Shown in pieces: positions 26,514 through 35,171 of a stretch of 37,726 bases of DNA. The notes beneath the pieces are model-generated. The model had not been told where the DNA came from. It saw nothing but the letters and a program-made list of their open reading frames with translations, and did not search any database. The stretch spans positions 110,836 through 148,561 of the forward strand of contig PBGH01000001.1 in NCBI GenBank assembly GCA_002720055.1, given 5' to 3'. The translations under genes were made by a program, and so were the position numbers. The stretch comes from Methanobacteriota archaeon. Lineage in GTDB: Archaea > Thermoplasmatota > Poseidoniia > Poseidoniales > Thalassarchaeaceae. How positions within the stretch are numbered: the first letter of the stretch is position 1; each line of letters starts with the position of its first letter.

Positions 26514-27158
26514 CTATAGTAAATCACTAACTAACATCTTCAGCGATCCAAACTCAGCTCTCTTCAAGTGCTCTCCGAAAGTACTCCGGGCAATTCCCAT
26601 TTCATCTGCTAGTTGTTGGAGAGTGACTTCTGAATCGATGTCATAATACCCCCTATTTACTGCAAGTACTAGTGCCTCTTTTTGTTTTTCAGTGAGAAAC
26701 TCTAACCCATTAGAATGACCATCCTTAATCGTGTTGACACTGACAATATCTGGCGGCATTACTCTATTGATTAACTCTAGGAAACTACGTATTGAGTTGG
26801 AAAGGCCGAAGATTCGGATTTCTAAACCATTTTCAGAATTTATTCCGTATGGGGGGTATACGTAAATGTTTGATAGTTGTATTGCCGACTTTGCCATGGC
26901 ATGAGTACATCTTATACTCGCAAGAATGCCGTTTTCATCTTCCTCAAATTTTTCTAGAACTTCGAAACTCTCTAATTCGGAGATTTCTGAAAGTTCGTGG
27001 CCATCATTTAATTGTAATTCGGTTAATTGTGAAACTCCATCTGAATCTATGGAAAGATGCCCAAGCACCTCAATCCTCTCGCAAATTTTCATCATTTGGT
27101 AAATCTCATCGATTTTGAATAGTGATGATGGTTTCCAGTTTAGGCGAACTTTCCTCAT
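26514..27158 (-). CDS. HTH_10 (bacterio-opsin activator type) transcriptional regulator
   Basis: This 214-aa archaeal regulator has the C-terminal HTH_10 domain at about 155-207. It shows FLTEKQKEALVLAVNRGYYD, then LQQLADEMGIARSTFGEHLKRAE. The N-terminal region (1-150) resembles the sensor/effector part of small Bat-like proteins, with no recognised ligand motif. It lies about 50 bp upstream of the hydroxylase structural genes on the same strand, so control of that operon is plausible but inferred. A TATA-like AAAATAAG is about 24 nt upstream of the ATG, fitting a leaderless transcript. Confidence 0.94.
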   Translation of the reverse strand: MRKVRLNWKPSSLFKIDEIYQMMKICERIEVLGHLSIDSDGVSQLTELQLNDGHELSEISELESFEVLEKFEEDENGILASIRCTHAMAKSAIQLSNIYVYPPYGINSENGLEIRIFGLSNSIRSFLELINRVMPPDIVSVNTIKDGHSNGLEFLTEKQKEALVLAVNRGYYDIDSEVTLQQLADEMGIARSTFGEHLKRAEFGSLKMLVSDLL

Positions 27159-27177
27159 ATTTCCGGCACACGTTCAT

Positions 27178-27185
27178 CTTATTTT
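27178..27185 (-). promoter_or_regulatory. TATA-like promoter element for the HTH_10 regulator
   Basis: AAAATAAG on the minus strand is centred about 24 nt upstream of the ATG at 27158. That spacing suits a leaderless archaeal transcript, and no Shine-Dalgarno sequence is evident. It sits just beyond the upstream gene's stop codon. Confidence 0.4.
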
Positions 27186-27191
27186 ACGCTG

Positions 27192-28409
27192 TTAGCTCCA
27201 GTAAGACTCTCTTAGGAATTGATTCATTTCCATGCAAGCTTGTACATCAGAAGGACGTTGGGACATTATTTCTGAACCGTTTAGATGTTTGATAATTGGT
27301 AAAACATTACTTTGGTTTACGACTCCCCATCCCAATTGAGTGCATGGTGCTACCGGAGAGACAGGAGTAGTCCCGGAAAGTGGGTCCCATGTTGTGAAGG
27401 ACGGATACCATGCAGAAAGATTGAGGGCACCTCTCAAATCATCATTACTCAATGAGAAATTAGTCCCATTCACCAATAGTCCACCCCTATTCAAAGGATC
27501 TGCTCCAGCAGACAAATCTCCGAACTCACCTCTGAGAGTTTCGAGAACCTCAGAGAGTAGCCCCGCGGTCCTGGGGGTCGCGAAAGAAGTACCCGATGTT
27601 GTGTGGTAACCATCTATGTCATCATGATTAGGAAGATATTGTGTCCAGTCTGCTGCTATATCTGGATAAGATCCGCTCATGGTCTCCTTCTGATCGTCAT
27701 CTTCCTCAGCATAACCGGAGATGCCTATACTCCAAGGAGGTCCGGCTGTAGAGTCTTGAACAGCGGGAGAAGGCGAATTATCTGCAGCACCCGTGTGAAC
27801 CTTCTTTTGTTCGACAACTGCTACCTTCGTAGCATCCTCTATTCCAGGAACTGGGATAGAAAGAATAGGTCCGAAGCTTGTAGTGATGATATCAACTAGT
27901 GGCTGATTTGCGGCTGCAAGGACAGCAGCGTCGCTAAAACCCTCCACGAAAAAAATTACAGCATCGGGATTGGCATTCAATACTGCTCCTGTAACTGCGG
28001 TACCATGACCATCACTCGGATCATCTAGAATCGGGATATCTGTGTTATCATCTGGTGTGGTGCCGATAATTCTAGAACCCTTGAACCACACTATGTCTTC
28101 AGTTCCGATAACGTCCCAACAGTCTTCTCTATCGTTCTCATATCTCTCTTCCCAAGTTCCGTTGGTGGATATCTCACAAACGAAATTCACTCCTAGTCCA
28201 TCTAGTAGCCATTGAGGATATGAATCATTCATAATGAAGTGATTATGGTACACATTAATTCCTGTGTCTATTGGAGCTACAACGCTGAATGAACCGAATT
28301 CCTCCTCATTGTCAAGAATTATTGTCATCGAGCCTCCTTCTTGATTGAGGCATCCACCAAATGATGTAGAAATGATAAGAATACAGACAAATCCCGCCGG
28401 GACCTTCAT
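27192..28409 (-). CDS. Subtilase (S8) family lipoprotein
   Basis: This 405-aa protein has an N-terminal lipobox-like signal (STSFGGC, Cys20), suggesting a lipid-anchored exported protein. It shows the subtilase charge-relay positions Asp48 (VAPIDTG), His135 (SDGHGTAVTG) and Ser275 (GTSFATPRTAG). A possible oxyanion Asn211 lies in GAADNSP. The first catalytic Asp lies unusually close to the N-terminus, with no room for a propeptide domain. The start has GGAGAG just upstream. It sits between xdhC and the regulator on the same strand, with no obvious tie to molybdenum metabolism. Confidence 0.88.
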   Translation of the reverse strand: MKVPAGFVCILIISTSFGGCLNQEGGSMTIILDNEEEFGSFSVVAPIDTGINVYHNHFIMNDSYPQWLLDGLGVNFVCEISTNGTWEERYENDREDCWDVIGTEDIVWFKGSRIIGTTPDDNTDIPILDDPSDGHGTAVTGAVLNANPDAVIFFVEGFSDAAVLAAANQPLVDIITTSFGPILSIPVPGIEDATKVAVVEQKKVHTGAADNSPSPAVQDSTAGPPWSIGISGYAEEDDDQKETMSGSYPDIAADWTQYLPNHDDIDGYHTTSGTSFATPRTAGLLSEVLETLRGEFGDLSAGADPLNRGGLLVNGTNFSLSNDDLRGALNLSAWYPSFTTWDPLSGTTPVSPVAPCTQLGWGVVNQSNVLPIIKHLNGSEIMSQRPSDVQACMEMNQFLRESYWS

Positions 28410-28434
28410 GCCTCTCCGATTTTAACTCACGATT

Positions 28435-29280
28435 TCATTCTTCGGTTTCCCCGACTCTTCTCTCTAAGGAAAGTATCTCAGCACAGACTGCGATTGCAAT
28501 TTCTTCGGGCGAATCAGCACCTATTTCGAGTCCAATAGGGCACCTTACTGAATTTACTTCAGCCTCATTAATACCAGAGTTTATCGCAGATTTTCTGAAT
28601 GTAGACCATTTTTTCTTCGAACCAATCGCTCCAATTCGCGGCCTCCCACTGTTCCCTGAAATACTCAATAGCCCTATCAGTAAGTCTTCGTCTACTTCCC
28701 AGTCATGGCTCAGTAGGAGTACATCGGAAAACCTCCGAATCGACTCTTCGTTCTCGGAATTAATGAAATCCTCCACAGTGCTACAGGATGTATCCAAGGC
28801 TCGCGGAAATCTTCTCGAATTGGAGAATTCTTGTCTGATATCAAAAACGCTGTAAGACCACTTCAGATTATCACATACATTTGCAATAGCAATTCCTACA
28901 TGACCACCTCCAGCAATAAGGATATTAGGAACAGGATTAATCACTTCCATTGACACTGTCACTCGCCCTCCACATAGGCTGTCCAAGGGTACCGCCTCTT
29001 TTTCCTTGCCATCTTTGTTCAGTAAGAAAACCTCCACACTTCCTCCTTTTTTTCTCTCTAAAAAACTGTCTGAGCTCAACATTTGTTCCAGCTTCTTTTG
29101 AATCTTCAACTCAAGCCCTGCGCCACCAACGGTTCCATACTTAGAACCAGATGAACTTATTGCAAGTTTTGCTCCTGGTTTCCCAGGAACACTCCCTTGA
29201 GCCTCAATTACTGATGCTATCGCTACTCTTTCGCCGGCACTTAATTTGTCAACGACCCAGGTTAGCACTGCAATGGTCAC
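28435..29280 (-). CDS. xdhC: XdhC/CoxI-family molybdenum cofactor insertion protein
   Basis: This 281-aa protein is expected to bind and deliver mature Mo cofactor to the large hydroxylase subunit. It has the N-terminal XdhC domain (EAQGSVPGKPGAK; LCGGRV with Cys103), a Rossmann GGGHVG (124-129), and the hallmark C-terminal CPIGLEIGADSPEEIA. It starts at a GTG with AGAGGAT a few bases upstream. Its placement near the structural subunits and the MocA-like gene supports a dedicated maturation set. Confidence 0.95.
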   Translation of the reverse strand: MTIAVLTWVVDKLSAGERVAIASVIEAQGSVPGKPGAKLAISSSGSKYGTVGGAGLELKIQKKLEQMLSSDSFLERKKGGSVEVFLLNKDGKEKEAVPLDSLCGGRVTVSMEVINPVPNILIAGGGHVGIAIANVCDNLKWSYSVFDIRQEFSNSRRFPRALDTSCSTVEDFINSENEESIRRFSDVLLLSHDWEVDEDLLIGLLSISGNSGRPRIGAIGSKKKWSTFRKSAINSGINEAEVNSVRCPIGLEIGADSPEEIAIAVCAEILSLERRVGETEE

Positions 29281-29353
29281 AATCCTCTGGAAGGGTATTC
29301 AGCTTTGGAGTTGTGTAACTACGCCAATCTAGAACTACACGCTGAACTTCTAA

Positions 29354-30562
29354 CTAAAATGATATATCTAAAACCAACAATAAAATTCCCATAATGAGTG
29401 CTGGAATCGTTGTATGGAATGTTGCCCATAGACTCGCTACCCTGTGTCTGACCAGTAATGGAAAGAGAGCATCCCCATCTTGACTAATTGCGTTCGCGGT
29501 TAGTGCCGGGAATGAGATAAGATCCTTAGTGTAGGCAGTTATGGCAATTATTTGGGGGCCACAACCAGGGACCAATCCAATAATTGAAGCCAAAAAAACG
29601 GCAATTAACCCATCACCATATTTTGCTAACTCACCCTCATCCATCCCCGAAAACAACATAGAAAATTCGAAAATAAGATAAGCTGAGATTACCCAAAATG
29701 TAACGAAAGCAGTCTCGCTTGCAGAGTGAATCAAAGTTTCTCTGATTGAATATAGCTTGTCTCCTATCGAGGCTTCAGTATCATCTCTAATCCAGCTCTT
29801 TTGAGAAATATAGAGAATAACTGACAAAGTAGTCCCTACCAAACCTATCCATGTTATGAAACCATCAAGCTTCATTGGGTTATACTCCAAAACAAGCTCA
29901 TATTCCGGATCTTGAGAACTCCACAATATGAGCATTATAGCGAATACTAGTCCTATTGACGTAACCAACCACCAGACTGCATAGCCTTGGTGTAGGAGGA
30001 AATATCCAAAACCGCCCTCATTCTCCCTTCCAAGATCATCAAATACAATTTGGGAATCCTTGATCTCTTCGATAACCAATATTTCAGAATTTTTTGATCC
30101 TTCAAAATTTGATCCAAATACCCCTAAGGGATTTTGCGGGGTCACTCTTGCTCCATCTATTAGGTAACCCCATGTCACTCCAACTAGAAATGAGATAATA
30201 TGGACCGCTACCACAGGGGCGATAAAAGAAGAGTCTGTAACGGCTGCCCCAATCAATACAAAGGCAGCATCTCCAAGAGTCGCAATTAGTGTTGCAATTA
30301 CCGTGCCGTATGTGATATATCCCCTCGCATACATTGGCATCATCACTATCGCCCCTCCGCAACCTGGAGTGATGCCCATTATTGCTCCAATTACTGGCTG
30401 CCACCTCTTGTTAGCACGTATTGAATCCACAAATCTCCCAGCGGTGATATACTGCAACCAACTGAAGAGAAGAACCATTGCTGCTACAAAAACAGATACT
30501 GCGAGAAAAGCATCTCGCATACTTACAACAATCACTTCGACGACTTCAGTCGTGGTTGGCAT
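29354..30562 (-). CDS. Putative 10-TM metal transporter (ArsP_2 / 'putative manganese transporter' family)
   Basis: This 402-aa integral membrane protein has two related halves. The first contains ITPGCGGAIVMMP with TLGDAAFVL, the second LVPGCGPQIIAITAY with AISQDGDALFPLL. The PGCG...GDA(L)F pattern repeated in both halves is typical of PF11449. Substrates of the family are poorly defined; heavy-metal export or manganese transport is proposed. Its place between xdhC and the mocA-like gene makes an oxyanion or metal role tied to the molybdenum enzyme worth considering, but that is inference. A hydrophilic loop (about 145-185) separates the halves. Confidence 0.88.
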   Translation of the reverse strand: MPTTTEVVEVIVVSMRDAFLAVSVFVAAMVLLFSWLQYITAGRFVDSIRANKRWQPVIGAIMGITPGCGGAIVMMPMYARGYITYGTVIATLIATLGDAAFVLIGAAVTDSSFIAPVVAVHIISFLVGVTWGYLIDGARVTPQNPLGVFGSNFEGSKNSEILVIEEIKDSQIVFDDLGRENEGGFGYFLLHQGYAVWWLVTSIGLVFAIMLILWSSQDPEYELVLEYNPMKLDGFITWIGLVGTTLSVILYISQKSWIRDDTEASIGDKLYSIRETLIHSASETAFVTFWVISAYLIFEFSMLFSGMDEGELAKYGDGLIAVFLASIIGLVPGCGPQIIAITAYTKDLISFPALTANAISQDGDALFPLLVRHRVASLWATFHTTIPALIMGILLLVLDISF

Positions 30563-30582
30563 TTATCCCCCCAAATCAAATT

Positions 30583-30591
30583 TGTATAAAT
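30583..30591 (-). promoter_or_regulatory. TATA-like promoter element for the 10-TM transporter gene
   Basis: ATTTATACA on the minus strand is centred about 25 nt upstream of the ATG at 30562, consistent with an archaeal promoter giving little or no leader. A GGGGGGATAA stretch also lies just before the ATG. Confidence 0.45.
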
Positions 30592-30655
30592 CATTTGACA
30601 TTAGATTCATACAACATCTCATATCTATTTCGAGCCTTGTATTATTATATCTTAT

Positions 30656-31255
30656 TCAGTTATCAAGTATGTATGACAATTTCTCCTCTAAATTATCAAT
30701 ATCATTCGGAGTATCTAAGTTTAGGTGAAGATGCTTATCATTGACCTTGAGTCTTGATGGTTTCACAATTTTGTTTAGTGGCATGTCTGAGGGGCTATTT
30801 CTAACAATCTCAACGTCACTTTCGATCAGTATCACAGGATGACCCCCCCTACCTTCATATTCAGGACATGTTGTTTCAAAAGATGCAATTAGTCTACTGA
30901 GGGAAGAGTCAGAAAAACCAGGTCTATCTACAGGTACCACAAGCAACCTGTATCCCGGATCTCTCAGTTTATCTATTCTAGAGATTCCTAATTTTAGTGA
31001 ACCTGTTCTACCTTTCTCTGGCATGGGGTTAATGATAATCTCCGATCTAGGTATGGACTTTCCAATTTTATTTGCATTCCTGTTACTCGCTACCAGTGTG
31101 ATAGGTAAACCATGAAATGAGACTCTATCGTATAACCACTGGATAAGTGTTACAGAACCAACCGGCAGTAGTGCCTTGTCTCTTCCAAGTCTTCGACTAT
31201 ATCCTGCTGCAAGAATTACACACTCTAATCTGGACCCAACCATGTTAACCGACAT
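30656..31255 (-). CDS. mocA: MocA-like molybdenum cofactor cytidylyltransferase
   Basis: This 199-aa nucleotidyltransferase has the MobA/MocA signature LAAGYSRRLGRDKALLP (15-31), the metal-site PVDRPGFSD, the substrate loop GRGGHPVIL and the closing LNLDTPNDID. MocA attaches CMP to molybdopterin, giving the cytosine dinucleotide form used by xanthine-oxidase-family enzymes. That is the cofactor expected for the hydroxylase encoded downstream. The start may be this ATG or the ATG four codons on (31243). No clear ribosome-binding site is seen. Confidence 0.9.
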   Translation of the reverse strand: MSVNMVGSRLECVILAAGYSRRLGRDKALLPVGSVTLIQWLYDRVSFHGLPITLVASNRNANKIGKSIPRSEIIINPMPEKGRTGSLKLGISRIDKLRDPGYRLLVVPVDRPGFSDSSLSRLIASFETTCPEYEGRGGHPVILIESDVEIVRNSPSDMPLNKIVKPSRLKVNDKHLHLNLDTPNDIDNLEEKLSYILDN

Positions 31256-31282
31256 ATTTTCTCAGTGATAGTACTGCATCAA

Positions 31283-32251
31283 TTACACAAGAAGTCCACT
31301 CAGGTAAGTCATGTAAGAGAGATATGTTAGAATCATCAATGCACCTATTCTCTTCGAAAAATCCTTCCCTGCTAGAAAAACTCCTACTACAAAACCAGAG
31401 GTCATAATCACCACGATTATATCTCTGCCGAACTCACTATCGACAATAATCCCGTTACCTACTATACTTGCAATTCCTAAAATTCCCATGATGTTCATTA
31501 CATTAGATCCTAGAATATTTCCTACAGCTACTCCCCCCTGTCCTCGAAGTCCTGCTACTAATGTGACTGCCAATTCAGGCAGGGAGGTTCCAAGTGCGAC
31601 TATTGTCAAACCGATTATTGCTTCCGAGACGCCGAAAGTATCGGCAATCCCCTTTGAACCGGAAACTAATAGCTCAGCTCCGAACCAAATCATCAACCCA
31701 CCAACCAGACAAGTAGGAATGGCAACAGAAATTTTTTCCGACAACCATGATTCTTCAAATTCATACTCATCTTCTCCAGCTATTGCCTTAGAATATGTGT
31801 AGAAATAGTAACCAGATAAAGCGACTATCATAACAAATCCTCCAATCAGAGTAACCTCGCCACTGATTACAAAAAAGGCCATGAATGCAGTTGCAACTAC
31901 AACAGCCAGAGAATCTCTCTTTACGGCCTCACCCGTTTGTGACTTAGCCCCCATCAGTGCTGTAGCACCAAGTACAAGCATGACATTGGCCACATTTGAA
32001 CCCAAAACACTACCAATAGCAATATCGGGCGAATCAGTTCTTACAGCTTCTACAGCAACTGCTAGTTCAGGAAGAGAGGTACCTACCGCAACTACCGTAA
32101 ATCCAACAACTAGAGGTGAGACACTTAGATTCTGTGAAATTCTTGTTGCACCTTGCACTAGAGCTTCCCCCCCTCCCATGAGCAGAGTAAAACCCGAGAG
32201 CACGAAAAAAATGTCAACCAGCGTCTGATCCACACCCGAACCCCGCGACAC
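31283..32251 (-). CDS. CaCA-family calcium/sodium antiporter (YrbG-like)
   Basis: This 322-aa membrane protein has the two alpha-repeats of the cation/Ca2+ exchanger superfamily. GFTVVAVGTSLPELA (about 50-64), followed by GSVLGSNVANV, is repeated as GLTIVALGTSLPELA and GNILGSNVMNI in the second half. About ten hydrophobic segments flank an acidic central loop (EDEYEFEES). It exchanges Ca2+ or K+ against Na+ at the cytoplasmic membrane. The start is a GTG at 32251, with an in-frame GTG six codons later as an alternative. It lies 27 nt upstream of the mocA-like gene. Confidence 0.94.
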   Translation of the reverse strand: MSRGSGVDQTLVDIFFVLSGFTLLMGGGEALVQGATRISQNLSVSPLVVGFTVVAVGTSLPELAVAVEAVRTDSPDIAIGSVLGSNVANVMLVLGATALMGAKSQTGEAVKRDSLAVVVATAFMAFFVISGEVTLIGGFVMIVALSGYYFYTYSKAIAGEDEYEFEESWLSEKISVAIPTCLVGGLMIWFGAELLVSGSKGIADTFGVSEAIIGLTIVALGTSLPELAVTLVAGLRGQGGVAVGNILGSNVMNIMGILGIASIVGNGIIVDSEFGRDIIVVIMTSGFVVGVFLAGKDFSKRIGALMILTYLSYMTYLSGLLV

Positions 32252-32291
32252 AGCACAAATTACTCTTTGCTAATAACGAACAGTGTCCTTT

Positions 32292-35171
32292 CTAAATACA
32301 AAGTTTCTCGATGTGCCTAATTAGTACTGCCACACTAGGCACTGTATGATCTTCAAGAGTAGGCGAAAATGGTACAGGAGTATCAAGGGCCCCTACAACA
32401 ACTGGTGGACTATCTAATCCCCAAAATGCTTCCTCTAGAATCCTACTTAAAACAGTGTGACCAAAACCTCCAGTCCACTGTGATTCTTGAAGAACCAACA
32501 CCCTACCAGTCCTCAAAACTGAGTCTATACAGGTCTGGTGATCAAATGGAAGAAGAGTCCGCAAATCGATTACTTCTATCTCTACCCCTTTTTCTACCAT
32601 CAATTCTGCAGCTTCTAAGGCTACATGAACCATTGAACCCCATGTAACAATACTGAGGTGCTTTCCTCCTCTAATTACCTCTGCAACCCCTATTGAGCTG
32701 ACTCCCCTTTCAATTCTATTTTGTACCTTTTCTGTATCGACAATCTGATTAATTGATTTACCCCAACCCGTTAAGCCACCTCTCAGACCATAAAGCCCAA
32801 TATGCTCCAAAAAAATCACTGGATCAGGAAGATGATGAGATTCAATAAGTAGGTCGTATGCATCTTGCGGATTACTAGGGGCTACCAGGACTAATCCAGG
32901 ATCATTTGTTAACCATGACTCAATCATGTTTGCATGAAATGGTCCACTTCGGGTTTTAGCCCCCAATGGGATTCTGACCGTCAGTGGAACCTCTCCTCCC
33001 CATCTCCATCTTATCTGGGCCGTATTGTTAACTAGGGGATTCATAGCTAGAGCAGCGAAACCACCGAATTGTATTTCTGCAATAGGGCGCATACCACCCA
33101 GAGCGGCACCTGTTGCGGAGTGGATTATTATCGCCTCAGAAAGCGGCATATCTAGCAACTTATCCTGATGCCCCTTTGCTTTCAAAGGGAGATTCATACC
33201 GAAAGCTCCTGCAACTTCCATATCTTCCCCCATGATGACCATTTTTTCACCGAACTCTTCCGCTAGTCTAGCCATAGCATTCTGAATTGACCTGCTATAT
33301 GTCCACGAATTAGCGGCATCGGAAAACTCAATTGAGTACTCTCCCGGTTTTAACACAGGATCTGGAACCTCTAAATTATCTCCGATCCTACTAATTTGGC
33401 TGTCATGACTTTGGGCGTCATACAGTGATGTTATCCCTCTGACAACCGAATTTCCTTCTGGCCATTCCATATTTTCTAGAACCTCTCTAGCTAATTCTAT
33501 TGCATCGGTCTCTTCATCGAGAATTTTATCCAATATATTCTCTCCAATACCCATTTCTACAAGTAATTCTCTGTGATTTGGAAGTGGATCCTTTTCTGAC
33601 CAATACTTCAACAAATTCCTATCCACATATCCTGGAGGGTTTCCACTGGATGAGCCTAGGTAAAGGTCATCATGATGATGTGCATGACCACACCCTCGCA
33701 TAGTTTCAACATGAATTAATGTTGCACCCCCTTCAGACATTGCAAATTCTCTAGCAACTGCCGTAGAAGAATAGAAACTTGCAGGATCGGATCCATCTAT
33801 ACTCCATGATGGTATACCCATGGCATATCCCTTATCTCCGAAAGTCTCAGCTCCAGATTGAGCCAAAGTGAAGGTATCCAAAGCAATTTGATTATTCTGA
33901 ATCATGAAGCAAATTGGGAGTCCACGAACTCCTGCAAAATTCATTGCTTCCCAGAACTCTCCACTACTGCTACAACCCTCTCCTACGGGAGCCAGATGGA
34001 ACCTACTAATTCCTAGACGTTTTGCCGCGAGAGCAATCCCCGTAGTCGTCGCACTAGCGATCGGAAGAGGAGCAGTTGGAGGAAGGATCCCCTTCTCCCA
34101 ATTCCCTATGTGAAGATCCCTCCCCCCACTTTCTTTGTGTCCTCCATCCATATATGATCCAGATTTTCCCATTTGAGCCGATAAGATTTCGATCTGAGTT
34201 TGTCCCATTGCTAGGGCGAGACCGGTATCCCTAATCATGGGTGCAATTATGTCCGCATTACTCTTTTCTTCAGGCGGAAGGTCAACTGCCCTGGTCATTG
34301 CAGATGCACATGCGACGACTCCTTCTTGCCATGTTGTTCTGAAACCCTTTCCTCCGAAAATCCCTCCATCAGGGGTTGGCAGCCCATTTGTGAATAGCTC
34401 CTTAAGTTGCTCATCGATTAATCTAGTTCTAATCATCCATCTCTGCCATTGAATCCTTTGATCCACTGTTATTGATGCACTATATGCAATCCTTCTCAAA
34501 CACAATGAAACATCTATCAAAAATCTAGAAATTCTTCTAGCAAGGTATATGCTCCCGGTTCTTCTAGGAATAATCTCTTTTTCCTCTAGTGATGAAAATT
34601 CAGGACTAATTAGACGTTCAGATAATAATTTTCCAATATTGGTAACAAGTGAGATTGAAAATTCATGAAAGGCTTCACCATCGAATTTAGGACTATGAAT
34701 CGATTTTTCTATGCACTCAGATACAGCCTCTAAGTAACCATCATGCCTTTCAGCAATAAATCTTAACAGCTGAGATTTTACTACCTTTGAGTTAATTTTT
34801 TCAGAGAAATCGAGAGGAGACTCTGGTTTCCATCCCAGACCCCAAATTATTGGTAATTCGGACTGTTTTGCAGTTCTTATGTCATCATTAGGACCGACGA
34901 TCTCGTTTTGATAGTCTTCAAAATCACGCTCGTTCCTTCTTTCTGCCTCCCTCTCCAGTTCTACAATGCTGGTACTTGGTTTCCTCTCCCATATCTCGAC
35001 GGTCCTACTTCTGCCCTTACCCGATGACGACCTATTGATAGTGACCCTAATCCTTTTCCCGCAGGGTTGGCAACTTCTGTCAAGTCTGTTAGATTTCGAA
35101 TTCCTGGTTTTCCAGATTTGATGATGTCCACAACTAGGGCACTTCCAAATCCCCATTCTACCGTTACTCAT
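32292..35171 (-). CDS. Fused E1 alpha-beta 2-oxoacid dehydrogenase-type TPP enzyme with N-terminal zinc ribbon
   Basis: From the ATG at 35171 the protein has 959 aa. A zinc ribbon (CPSC at 11-14, CQPC at 34-37) precedes a charged, mostly helical region (50-235). An E1-alpha-like TPP domain spans about 240-570, with GEG at 397-399, NN at 426-427 and the loop GHAHHHDDLY at 495-504. An E1-beta domain spans about 622-955 with Glu679 in MPLSEAII. Known relatives decarboxylate pyruvate or branched-chain 2-oxoacids with E2/E3 partners, none of which are in this window. The TPP motif has GEG in place of the usual GDG. An open frame continues upstream to 35324, but it covers AT-rich promoter-like DNA and is not favoured. 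Confidence 0.9.
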   Translation of the reverse strand: MSNGRMGIWKCPSCGHHQIWKTRNSKSNRLDRSCQPCGKRIRVTINRSSSGKGRSRTVEIWERKPSTSIVELEREAERRNERDFEDYQNEIVGPNDDIRTAKQSELPIIWGLGWKPESPLDFSEKINSKVVKSQLLRFIAERHDGYLEAVSECIEKSIHSPKFDGEAFHEFSISLVTNIGKLLSERLISPEFSSLEEKEIIPRRTGSIYLARRISRFLIDVSLCLRRIAYSASITVDQRIQWQRWMIRTRLIDEQLKELFTNGLPTPDGGIFGGKGFRTTWQEGVVACASAMTRAVDLPPEEKSNADIIAPMIRDTGLALAMGQTQIEILSAQMGKSGSYMDGGHKESGGRDLHIGNWEKGILPPTAPLPIASATTTGIALAAKRLGISRFHLAPVGEGCSSSGEFWEAMNFAGVRGLPICFMIQNNQIALDTFTLAQSGAETFGDKGYAMGIPSWSIDGSDPASFYSSTAVAREFAMSEGGATLIHVETMRGCGHAHHHDDLYLGSSSGNPPGYVDRNLLKYWSEKDPLPNHRELLVEMGIGENILDKILDEETDAIELAREVLENMEWPEGNSVVRGITSLYDAQSHDSQISRIGDNLEVPDPVLKPGEYSIEFSDAANSWTYSRSIQNAMARLAEEFGEKMVIMGEDMEVAGAFGMNLPLKAKGHQDKLLDMPLSEAIIIHSATGAALGGMRPIAEIQFGGFAALAMNPLVNNTAQIRWRWGGEVPLTVRIPLGAKTRSGPFHANMIESWLTNDPGLVLVAPSNPQDAYDLLIESHHLPDPVIFLEHIGLYGLRGGLTGWGKSINQIVDTEKVQNRIERGVSSIGVAEVIRGGKHLSIVTWGSMVHVALEAAELMVEKGVEIEVIDLRTLLPFDHQTCIDSVLRTGRVLVLQESQWTGGFGHTVLSRILEEAFWGLDSPPVVVGALDTPVPFSPTLEDHTVPSVAVLIRHIEKLCI

